Assembly (NCBI GenBank): GCA_965250245.1
Contig: OZ252296.1
Location: 2,480,001-2,544,000, forward strand
Reading direction: 5' to 3'
Origin: JABDIP01 sp965250245
GTDB lineage: Bacteria > Pseudomonadota > Alphaproteobacteria > DSM-16000 > Inquilinaceae
Length of the DNA stretch: 64,000 nt
Below, piece after piece: positions 53,321 to 62,077 of the stretch (positions are counted from its first letter, which is position 1; each line of letters opens with the position of its first letter). The position numbers and the translations under genes are program-made. Below the pieces are notes generated by a model. It was not told the DNA's origin and searched no databases. It worked only from the letters and a program-made list of their open reading frames with translations.

Positions 53321-53974
53321 ATGAGCGGTGCATATCAGGGCAGCCCCTATCTCGATGCCACGCCGAACACCTCGGGCCGCGGCCCGGCGGCGGAACTGCC
53401 GGCCGAGGTCGGCCGTCTCAACTGGGGCGCATTCCTGCTGAATTGGATCTGGGGCCTGGGCAACGGCACCTATATCGCGCTCCTGTCGCTGTTGCCGATC
53501 GCCAATTTCATCATGCCCTTCGTGCTGCTGTTCAAGGGCGACAAATGGGCCTGGCAGAACAGCACCTGGCGCAGCGTCGAGCATTTCCGGTCCGTCCAGC
53601 GCAACTGGGCCATCGCCGGGGCGGTGGTCTACGGGGTCGGGGTCCTGTTCGTGGTCGCGCCTATCGTGGCGGCGGTGGTGATCTTCTCCAGCCTGGGGCC
53701 CTTCGAGACGGTCAAGGAAGAGGCCAGGACCAATCCCCAGATCGCCGAGATCGTCGGCACGCCGGTAGAAGTCGGCTGGTTCACCGCCGGATCGGTGAGC
53801 CAGCAGAACGAGACCGGCGACGCCGACGTCAACGTGTCGGTCAGCGGCCCGCTGGCCTCGGGGACCCTGCGCATGGTGTCGACCCGGCAGAACGGCGTCT
53901 GGGTCGTCCGCAAGCTGGTTCTGACCCTGGATGGAACCGGCCAGGCGATCGCCATAACGCCGGGCCTGCGCTAG
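53321..53974 (+). CDS. Coa1-domain membrane protein
   Basis: A 217-residue protein. The N-terminal 40 residues are soluble. Two or three hydrophobic segments lie at about residues 45-75 and 100-125. The C-terminal part matches the cytochrome oxidase assembly protein 1 pattern: GTPVEVGWFTAGSVS, DVNVSVSGPLASGTLRMV and WVVRKLVLTLDG. In bacteria the role of such proteins is not established. It is divergent from trpG and opens the accessory stretch that separates trpG and trpE. Confidence 0.65.
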   Translation: MSGAYQGSPYLDATPNTSGRGPAAELPAEVGRLNWGAFLLNWIWGLGNGTYIALLSLLPIANFIMPFVLLFKGDKWAWQNSTWRSVEHFRSVQRNWAIAGAVVYGVGVLFVVAPIVAAVVIFSSLGPFETVKEEARTNPQIAEIVGTPVEVGWFTAGSVSQQNETGDADVNVSVSGPLASGTLRMVSTRQNGVWVVRKLVLTLDGTGQAIAITPGLR

Positions 53975-54050
53975 CGGCGACGGGTGCTCTTCACCTGCCG
54001 GTTGCGACCGCGTACTGTGCGCGGCCCCACCCGAACCGGAGGCCGGCCCG

Positions 54051-54806
54051 ATGAGCAACGATCCCGACGCGATCGCGCTGTGGAATGCCAAGGCCGAGGA
54101 TTGGCACACCCAGGTCGGCCGTGACGGCGACCTCAACCGGCGCCTCAATTCCGATCCTGTCCTGTGGCGCTTCCTCGGCGACGTCTCCGGGCTGACCGTG
54201 CTCGATGCCGGCTGCGGCACCGGCTATCTCAGCCGCAAGCTGGCGGAGACGGGCGCCCGCGTCATCGCGCTCGACGCCGCCGAGGGCATGGTCGAGATCG
54301 CCCGTCGCGAGACCCCGGAAGGTCTTGCGGTCGACTACCGGGTCGGGTCCAGTTCCGACCTCGCGGGACTCGCGGATGAAAGCGTCGACCGGGTGGTCTC
54401 GAACTACGTGCTGATGGACCTCCCGGACCTGGACCGGGCCGCGAGCGCCTTCCATCGGGTCCTGAAGCCGGGCGGCGTGGCCGTCGCCGTCTTCAGCCAT
54501 CCCTGCTTTCCGCTGGGCGACATGGACGAGACCGGGACGCCGGACGGATTCGCGGTGCGCTGGGCCACGCCCTATTTCGCGCCGCGCCGGGTCGAGGAGC
54601 CGCCCTGGAACCACTTCACCAGCCCCTTCGTCTGGTACCACCGGCCGCTCAGGACCTATTGGCGCGCCTTCCGCGACGCGGGCTTCACCATGGACGATTT
54701 CGAGGAGCCCAGCCCTGCCGGGCCGCTGGCCGGCGAAATCGGTCCGGAGCGGCTGCAACGCAGCCAGATGCGCCCCGGATCGGTAGTGTTCAGACTCCTG
54801 AAATGA
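54051..54806 (+). CDS. Class I SAM-dependent methyltransferase
   Basis: A 251-residue methyltransferase with motif I VLDAGCGTGYLSRKLAE near residue 47, ALDAAEGMVEIARRE and RVLKPGGVAVAVFSHPCF. It is of the UbiE/MenG-like general type, but no substrate can be assigned. It precedes an acetyltransferase gene by 19 bases. Confidence 0.82.
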   Translation: MSNDPDAIALWNAKAEDWHTQVGRDGDLNRRLNSDPVLWRFLGDVSGLTVLDAGCGTGYLSRKLAETGARVIALDAAEGMVEIARRETPEGLAVDYRVGSSSDLAGLADESVDRVVSNYVLMDLPDLDRAASAFHRVLKPGGVAVAVFSHPCFPLGDMDETGTPDGFAVRWATPYFAPRRVEEPPWNHFTSPFVWYHRPLRTYWRAFRDAGFTMDDFEEPSPAGPLAGEIGPERLQRSQMRPGSVVFRLLK

Positions 54807-54825
54807 AGACCGGACCGTCGGGAAT

Positions 54826-55293
54826 ATGATGCTGACGATCACGCACCTGTTCGATCATCCGGATCACCGGCCCCTGGTCGCGGCCTGGATCCATGACGCT
54901 TTCTGGCGCGACCGCCCGCCGGAGGACGGGCGCACGGTCGCGGAGCTGGAAGGCGCACTAGGCGAGGCGGGCGAACCGGACGCCATACCGCTTTCCCTGC
55001 TGGCTCTGGTGGACGGCCGGCCGGCGGGCACGGTCAACCTCGTTGAGGATGATGACTCAAAGCGCCCGCACCTGTTCCCCTGGCTGGCCGCGCTCTACGT
55101 CGCGCCGGAGTTTCGTGGCAGGGGCGTAGGCGCCGCGCTGGTGAAGGGTCTGGTGGAGCACGCGGCGAGGATTGGTGTCGTCGAACTCTACCTTGGGACA
55201 GACATTCCGGACTTCTACCGACAACTCGGGGCGGTGGTCGTCGAACGGGAAGGGAGCCACTTCGTCATGAGGCTGTCGGTCCCGTCGGCATGA
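54826..55293 (+). CDS. GNAT family N-acetyltransferase
   Basis: A 155-residue protein. The acetyl-CoA motif is in VAPEFRGRGVGAALVKGLV near residue 90. The C-terminal YLGTDIPDFYRQLGAVVV matches the GNAT fold. Its stop overlaps the next gene (ATGA). Substrate unknown. Confidence 0.82.
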   Translation: MMLTITHLFDHPDHRPLVAAWIHDAFWRDRPPEDGRTVAELEGALGEAGEPDAIPLSLLALVDGRPAGTVNLVEDDDSKRPHLFPWLAALYVAPEFRGRGVGAALVKGLVEHAARIGVVELYLGTDIPDFYRQLGAVVVEREGSHFVMRLSVPSA

Positions 55294-55643
55294 ACGCTGG
55301 CGAAGCCGGCTCCGAACGCGCGGCAAGCGGTTCCGGCTGGGGTGGCGTTCTCGCTTTCCTTCTGCGGTTCGTGGTGATCTCGATCCTGACGGTTTTCGCG
55401 GGAGTCCTTTACCGCAGGTTCGACGATTCCTTTCAGCTTTGGTCTTGGAGTTTCTTCGGTCTTGCCGCTGCGCTGGGATTCGGGCTGGAGCTCGTCTTCT
55501 CCGCGGCCGTGAACAGGTTCTGGCCGCTGCCTCTGGCGGATCGAGTGATGAGGGCGTCGATAATGGCTGTGCTGGTCTCCGGTTTGGGCGCGACCGGGGC
55601 CTACTTCGTCGTGCTGTTCGTCGCCCTGTTGGCTTCACTCTAG
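55290..55643 (+). CDS. Small membrane protein of unknown function
   Basis: A 117-residue protein with three hydrophobic helices at about residues 20-42, 50-72 and 88-115. It is coupled to the GNAT gene by a 4-base overlap, and its last 9 bases overlap the end of the convergent sulfotransferase gene. No family recognised. Confidence 0.6.
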   Translation: MNAGEAGSERAASGSGWGGVLAFLLRFVVISILTVFAGVLYRRFDDSFQLWSWSFFGLAAALGFGLELVFSAAVNRFWPLPLADRVMRASIMAVLVSGLGATGAYFVVLFVALLASL

Positions 55644-57029
55644 AGGCCGGGCCTCTCCGGTCTCCGCGTATTCGCCCAGCGCCTCGATCAGCGGCCCGAG
55701 GTGCTTCTCGTAGTTGCGCCACTTGCCGATCGAGGTGGTGTAGACCGGTCGGCGGACCTGGGCGCGGCTGGCGGTCAGCACCGGCCGTTCGGTCTCGAAG
55801 AAGCGGGTGCAGTCCGGATGCCAGTCCAGGCCGCAGAAGTCGAGCAGCCGGCGGCCGACGCCCTCCAGATCGCCGACGAGATCCTCATAGACAAGGTCGA
55901 ACACCGGCAGCGGCAGGCGTTCCGCCCAGCGGTCCATCATCCAGCGATAGTCGGTGTAGAAGCGGCCAAGCGCGGCCAGGTCGAAGCTGTATTCCTGGCC
56001 GTGGGTGAAGTTCTGGAAGAAGCAGGAGAGGCACGTGTCCAGCGCATCGCGGCGGCAATGCACGATCCGGGCATCCGGGAAAAGGCGCGCGATCAGCCCG
56101 AGATGACGGAAATTGAGCGGCGCCTTGTCGGTGATCACCCGGGCTCCGCCAGCCGCGGCGCCGGCATGCTTCAGGTAACTCGCGGCGAACTCCGCGAACA
56201 GCTCGGCGGGCGCATCCGCCAGGCACTCGGGGTAGGGCTTGCGGCCGGGTGCGCGCTGCGGCAGGGCGTTGCAGGTGCGCTCGATCAACGGCAGTTCTCC
56301 GCCGCCATGGACGTCCGGATGGCTGGCCAGGACCTGCTCGGCGAGCGAGGTGCCGGAGCGCGGCATGCCGACGATGAAGACCGGCTGTCGCCCTTCGGTG
56401 GCGCCTGAACCCGCCGGCTTCAGGAACGCCGCGTCGCAGATGTCGAGGATCCGCTTCATGTAGGGCCGACCGGTCGTCGGCTTCAGCGCCACGTTGCGGG
56501 CCTTGTTGCCCGCCGCGTAGTGGCGGAAGGCGCGGTCATGATGGCCCAGATTGGCGTGCACCTTGCCGGCCGCGAACTCGATGAAGCAGCGGTCGGTGTC
56601 GGACAGCCCGGCCTTCGCGACCAGCCGGTTCACCTTGGCGATCATCGGGTCGTCCGGTTTCACCCGGACCGACTGCGACAGGTTGTAGAAGGCTTCGGCA
56701 TAATCCGGCGCCAGCTCAACCGCCTTGCGATAGGCCGCTTCGGATTCCGCCATGCGCGACTTGGCGCCCAGCACGTAGGCGAGGTTGTGGTGGAAGATGG
56801 CCGTATCCGGCTTGAGCGTCAGCGCCTGGGCGATCAGGTCGTGTGCCGCATCGAAATTGCCGCGGGCAAGCTCGATCGTGCCAAGCAGGTGCCAGGCGTT
56901 GAAGTTCGTCGGGTCCTCGCGGAGCAGGCCCGAATAGATCTGGGCCGCCTGCAGCAGGTTTCCGGCCTTCTGGCAGGCGATACCCTCGCGGATCGCCTGT
57001 TGAGGCGTCAGCTTGGGAGCGAGCGGCAT
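55635..57029 (-). CDS. TPR-sulfotransferase fusion protein
   Basis: A 464-residue protein. About three TPR units occupy residues 8-135 (markers NFNAWHLLGTIELARGNF and AIFHHNLAYVLGAKSRM). A PAPS-dependent sulfotransferase domain follows from about residue 213, with the 5'-phosphosulfate loop VGMPRSGTSLAEQVLASHP and the 3'-phosphate-binding RIVHCRRDALDTCLS. TPR-sulfotransferase fusions are common in marine alphaproteobacteria; acceptors are unknown. Confidence 0.85.
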   Translation of the reverse strand: MPLAPKLTPQQAIREGIACQKAGNLLQAAQIYSGLLREDPTNFNAWHLLGTIELARGNFDAAHDLIAQALTLKPDTAIFHHNLAYVLGAKSRMAESEAAYRKAVELAPDYAEAFYNLSQSVRVKPDDPMIAKVNRLVAKAGLSDTDRCFIEFAAGKVHANLGHHDRAFRHYAAGNKARNVALKPTTGRPYMKRILDICDAAFLKPAGSGATEGRQPVFIVGMPRSGTSLAEQVLASHPDVHGGGELPLIERTCNALPQRAPGRKPYPECLADAPAELFAEFAASYLKHAGAAAGGARVITDKAPLNFRHLGLIARLFPDARIVHCRRDALDTCLSCFFQNFTHGQEYSFDLAALGRFYTDYRWMMDRWAERLPLPVFDLVYEDLVGDLEGVGRRLLDFCGLDWHPDCTRFFETERPVLTASRAQVRRPVYTTSIGKWRNYEKHLGPLIEALGEYAETGEARPLE

Positions 57030-57124
57030 AATGACGGATTTTACGAAACTGCGATGAACGGACCGTAAATCGCGAGCTTAGTTAACGAAGATTCGAATAT
57101 TCGGCGAGAACGAGTGCCGCCGGG

Positions 57125-57928
57125 TCAGGCAGCCCGTCCGTAGAAGCCGATCCGCTCATCCGTGCTCATGGTCACGCCGGGCCGGTCGAAATAGGAGAAG
57201 ACCGCGACGATGCGGTCCCGCGGCCCGCCGACCGGTGTGACCCGGTGGGCGGTGTTCTTGCCCTTGAACACGTTCAGGGTGCCCGGGCGCAGGGGCAGGG
57301 TCCGGACCGCGCCGTCCGCACCGGCCAGCAGCCGTGCCACCCCGTCATAGTTCGGGTCCGCCTCGGACCGCAGATCGCTGCGGTACTGGAATTCCCCGCC
57401 GGTCTCGGGCGCCTGCAGCAGCAGGGTGGTGGTGAATTCCGACCGGTCGAAATGCCAGTTCAGCGCCTCGCCGTCGCGATAGGCCATCACGTTGACCCGG
57501 CCCAGCGGGTCAGCCATCGAATGGAGCGCCGGCTTGCCCATCACGGCGGCAAGGAACCGTGCCAGCGGCGGCCATTCGTAGAGGCTCACGACCAAAGACC
57601 CGGCGATCTGGTCGGCGCAGATCGTATGGTTGATCGTCTCGACCTCGGCGAGGGCCGGATGATCGGCGGCGAGGCCGGGCACGCTGGCCTCGAAATAGGC
57701 GTTGTGGCGCCGGGCATGGGTGAAGGCGGCGGTGTCGAGGACAGGCCGGACCTCGGCCACGCAGCGGGCCAGCGCCTCCGGCCGCACCAGGCCGTCCAGG
57801 CTGAACAGCCCGTTGGCCGCCAGTTCCGCCCGGCAGTCCCGCACCAGCGCACGGCCGGCCGGACCGTCCGCATCGTCCAGGGGAAAGCGATCGAGGTCGA
57901 GCTGGTGCTTGGTGATGCTGTCCGTCAT
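57125..57928 (-). CDS. 2-oxoglutarate/Fe(II)-dependent oxygenase-like protein
   Basis: A 267-residue protein with a double-stranded beta-helix. The iron ligands appear as the H-x-D of WHFDRSEFTT and the distal His of KNTAHRVTPV; the Arg of GPRDRIVAVF could bind 2-oxoglutarate. The Asp of H-x-D is present, so hydroxylation rather than halogenation is expected. It lies 95 bases upstream of the sulfotransferase gene on the same strand, so the two may be co-expressed. Substrate unknown. Confidence 0.75.
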   Translation of the reverse strand: MTDSITKHQLDLDRFPLDDADGPAGRALVRDCRAELAANGLFSLDGLVRPEALARCVAEVRPVLDTAAFTHARRHNAYFEASVPGLAADHPALAEVETINHTICADQIAGSLVVSLYEWPPLARFLAAVMGKPALHSMADPLGRVNVMAYRDGEALNWHFDRSEFTTTLLLQAPETGGEFQYRSDLRSEADPNYDGVARLLAGADGAVRTLPLRPGTLNVFKGKNTAHRVTPVGGPRDRIVAVFSYFDRPGVTMSTDERIGFYGRAA

Positions 57929-57978
57929 CGAAACAGCCTGTCAGCATCGGTCGTCAGGGCGCAAGCACCCATCCAATG

Positions 57979-58061
57979 GACGTCATTCCCGCGAAGGCGG
58001 GAATCTCGAGACGCAATCAGTGCGAGCCTATCGAGATTCCCGCTTTCGCGGGAATGACGTC
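57979..58061. repeat. Inverted repeat, family B copy 2
   Basis: The arms 57981-58009 and 58031-58059 match at 28 of 29 positions around a 21-base centre, and GG/CC flanks extend the pairing by two. The internal palindrome is the same as at 11654. It lies between the oxygenase and the DUF1194 gene. Confidence 0.85.
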
Positions 58062-58120
58062 CTAGAATGAATTGGAGCGCTCGATCCTGTCGGTCTTCGC
58101 CGATGCCAACGGCCTGGTCC

Positions 58121-58996
58121 CTAGTCCGGGATCTCGATGGCCGGGGGCAGGGCGCTGATCTCCAGCATGAACTTGCTCAGCATGGCGTTGGCGAAGTCGG
58201 CGTAGTCGCCCACCGTCACCAGGAAGCCGATCCTCGGCGGGCCGATGACCTTGCTGTTGTAGTGCTGGATCGCGTCCGACTCGCCACCCACGACCAGCCC
58301 GTTGACGACGATGCCGCGATCGAAGGCGGCGTCCCGGGCGGGCTGGGGCCCCGGTCCGACATTGGTCATGCCGTCACCGGCGATGTTGAGGAGCTGGCGA
58401 TCGGCGAACCAGGGGCATTGGCGCAGCAGCTCGGTGCCGGCCTGCAAGGCCACGGTCAGGCTGGTGCTGCGGATCATACGGTCGACCTGCTGATCGCCCA
58501 GGGTCTCGGCGATGGCCTCGGCATGCTTGTCGGTCTGCACCCCGACCCAGGGAATGATCACGTCGACCGTGTCGTGGCTGTCCGACCAGGTGAAGACCGA
58601 TACCGCGATCAGGCCATGCCGGCCGGTCTCGATCGCCTGCAGGAAGCGGCGGTCGAGCAGGGCCGACGCCAGTCCCTCATATTGAAGCCTGAGCTCGCGG
58701 TCGTTGATCGACCCGGAGATGTCCAGGCCGACCGCCATGCAGGCATCGGCGCGTTCCTGGCCCCAGACTTTGGCCGGGATGAGGATCGTCAGAAGGGCAA
58801 GCAGCACATAGACGAACCCGAACACCGCCCGCCCGTCACGCAGGCGCCCGACGGCGCTGGAAACGGCCTTGTGAAGCGGCGAGGGGAGGGTCGATGCGCG
58901 GCGCGTTCGATGCGGGCCGGAGCCGCTTTCGGCTTCGGCCTCCAACAGCTCCAGCCTGTCCGCTGGTGCGAATCGATCGGCGACCATACAACCCAT
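58121..58996 (-). CDS. DUF1194 (von Willebrand A-type) protein
   Basis: A 291-residue protein. A hydrophobic helix at about residues 58-75 may be an internal signal anchor or an unusually long signal peptide ending near VWGQ. The VWA domain follows, with the MIDAS motif DISGS near residue 92 and the later GDGMTN. DUF1194 proteins occur in many alphaproteobacteria with unknown roles. The start could also be the ATG at 58984. Confidence 0.78.
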   Translation of the reverse strand: MGCMVADRFAPADRLELLEAEAESGSGPHRTRRASTLPSPLHKAVSSAVGRLRDGRAVFGFVYVLLALLTILIPAKVWGQERADACMAVGLDISGSINDRELRLQYEGLASALLDRRFLQAIETGRHGLIAVSVFTWSDSHDTVDVIIPWVGVQTDKHAEAIAETLGDQQVDRMIRSTSLTVALQAGTELLRQCPWFADRQLLNIAGDGMTNVGPGPQPARDAAFDRGIVVNGLVVGGESDAIQHYNSKVIGPPRIGFLVTVGDYADFANAMLSKFMLEISALPPAIEIPD

Positions 58997-59079
58997 GATG
59001 CGATCCCTAACCGCTAAATCAAGCGGTTATCGGACGATTTGCAGGCGATCGTGAGGAGAGTTGACTAAGTGTGCGCAGA

Positions 59080-59871
59080 TCAGCGTCCGGACCAGGCCGG
59101 CGGGCGGCGCGCGACCCAGGCGTCCAGACCCTCCCGAAGGTCCCCGGATGGCACCAGCCGGGCGAATTGATCGCCCTCGCAGGCCAGCCCCTCGGCGATG
59201 CTCATGTTCAGGCCGCGGGCCACGGCCCGGAGGATGGCCGCGGCCGCGACGGGCGAATGCCGCAGTATGCGTGCCGCCAGGTCCCGCGCGGCGGGCAACA
59301 GGTCTTCATGCGCCACGATCTGGTTGACCAGCCCAAGCGCCAGCGCCCGGTCCGCTGGGAACGGGTCGCCCGTCAGCAGCAGTTCGAGCGCCCGTTTGCG
59401 TCCGGCGAGCCTGGGCAGCCGCTGGGTCCCGCCGAAGGTCGGCGGCATGCCCAGCGCGATCTCCGGCTTGGCGAAGACCGCGCGGTCGCTGGCGATGGCG
59501 AGCGGGGCCGCCTCGGTGATCTCGCAGCCGCCGCCATAGGCGAGCCCGTTGACGGCGACGATCACCGGCTTCTCGAACGCCTCCAGCCGCGCCGTCATGG
59601 CCTGCCCGCGCCGCACGAAATCCCGCACCGCCGCCTCCGGACCCCGGGCGACGCTGCCGGAGAACTCATGGATGTCGCCGCCGGCGGAAAACGCCCGGTC
59701 TCCGGCCCCCGTCAGGATGACGGCGCCGACCCGATCGTCGGACTCCACCACGTCCAGCCGCTCCATCAGCGCGTCGGCCATGGCGTAACTGATGGCATTC
59801 AGCGTCTCCGGCCGGTTCAGCGTAAGCGTGGCGATCCGGTCGGCGACATCGATGAGGACCAGGTCGGGCAT
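59080..59871 (-). CDS. Enoyl-CoA hydratase/isomerase family protein
   Basis: A 263-residue crotonase. The oxyanion-hole segments are AFSAGGDIHEF (about residues 61-71) and AVNGLAYGGGCEITEAAPL. PEIALGMPPTFGGTQRLPRL carries the region of the second catalytic acidic residue; there Thr or Pro replaces the usual Glu, so hydratase activity is not assured. ATG 59871 begins a normal N-terminus. It is followed by the convergent-side edge of DUF1194. Confidence 0.82.
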   Translation of the reverse strand: MPDLVLIDVADRIATLTLNRPETLNAISYAMADALMERLDVVESDDRVGAVILTGAGDRAFSAGGDIHEFSGSVARGPEAAVRDFVRRGQAMTARLEAFEKPVIVAVNGLAYGGGCEITEAAPLAIASDRAVFAKPEIALGMPPTFGGTQRLPRLAGRKRALELLLTGDPFPADRALALGLVNQIVAHEDLLPAARDLAARILRHSPVAAAAILRAVARGLNMSIAEGLACEGDQFARLVPSGDLREGLDAWVARRPPAWSGR

Positions 59872-60020
59872 CGGTGGGCCTTTTGTCGATTGCGTATGAG
59901 CGAGGGTCGCGCATCGCGGCAGCGGTGACGAGCGAACTGCGTTCAGGTGGCGATGAACGTCGGTCAACCGGTCGGGGGAGACGCAGGGATTGCCCGCGCC
60001 AGGTGGCGCAGGCTCAGCCG

Positions 60021-60371
60021 TCAGGATGGAGGGTCCAGCGCTTCCGGAAGCACGACGCGTTTCTCGAATTCCCCGACGGACCCGTCCTCGGTCAGGTCCA
60101 GGCCTTCCGACGCCAGCAGCTCCGCCTGGCTGACGCCGAAACCGTTCGTTCTGAGCTTGCCCAGCCGTCCACCATCGGCGACGACGCGGTACCAGGGGAT
60201 GCGCGCCTTCTCCTCATCGCCGAGCATGGTCAGGATATAGGCGACGTGGCGGGGCATGACGTCGAGGTGGCGGCCGATATCGGCGTAGGTGGCGATCCGG
60301 CCTTCGGGGATCGCCGAGACGATGCGCAGGATGTCCGCCTTGATCCGGATGAAGGCGGCGGATTTCGGCAT
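60021..60371 (-). CDS. Alkyltransferase-like (ATL) DNA-binding protein
   Basis: A 116-residue protein of the MGMT superfamily. The helix-turn-helix part RIATYADIGRHLDVMPRHV is clear. At the active site the sequence is IPWYRVV (residues 58-64): Trp60 stands where MGMT has the alkyl-acceptor Cys. This is typical of ATL proteins, which bind O6-alkylguanine and recruit nucleotide excision repair without repairing it. It starts five bases after the trpE stop and is probably co-transcribed. Confidence 0.85.
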   Translation of the reverse strand: MPKSAAFIRIKADILRIVSAIPEGRIATYADIGRHLDVMPRHVAYILTMLGDEEKARIPWYRVVADGGRLGKLRTNGFGVSQAELLASEGLDLTEDGSVGEFEKRVVLPEALDPPS

Positions 60372-60376
60372 CGTGG

Positions 60377-61885
<1,509 letters not shown>

Positions 61886-61921
61886 GGCTGACGACCTACC
61901 GGGCCAACTCCCAACCAACAG

Positions 61922-62033
61922 CGTCGTCCCCGGGCTTGACCCGGGGACCCAGGTTTTGTTTGGGCGCCGCCGTTCCGCTCAAGCAGGAGTCTTGGCTGCC
62001 AGATGGGTCCCCGGGTCAAGCCCGGGGACGACG
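61922..62033. repeat. Inverted repeat, family C copy 2
   Basis: The arms 61922-61951 and 62004-62033 are perfect 30 bp inverted copies around a 52-base centre. It lies between the foldase gene and trpE, so it falls in the trpE 5' region and could affect transcription passing from the foldase gene. Confidence 0.85.
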
Positions 62034-62077
62034 AGGCGCAGGGTGTGGCCAAGTGTCGTCCCGCCAGATCGAACACC

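Noticed and set aside
57125..57928. Amino-acid halogenase
   Set aside because: The iron-binding H-x-D motif keeps its Asp (WHFD), whereas the related Fe/2OG halogenases have Gly or Ala there.
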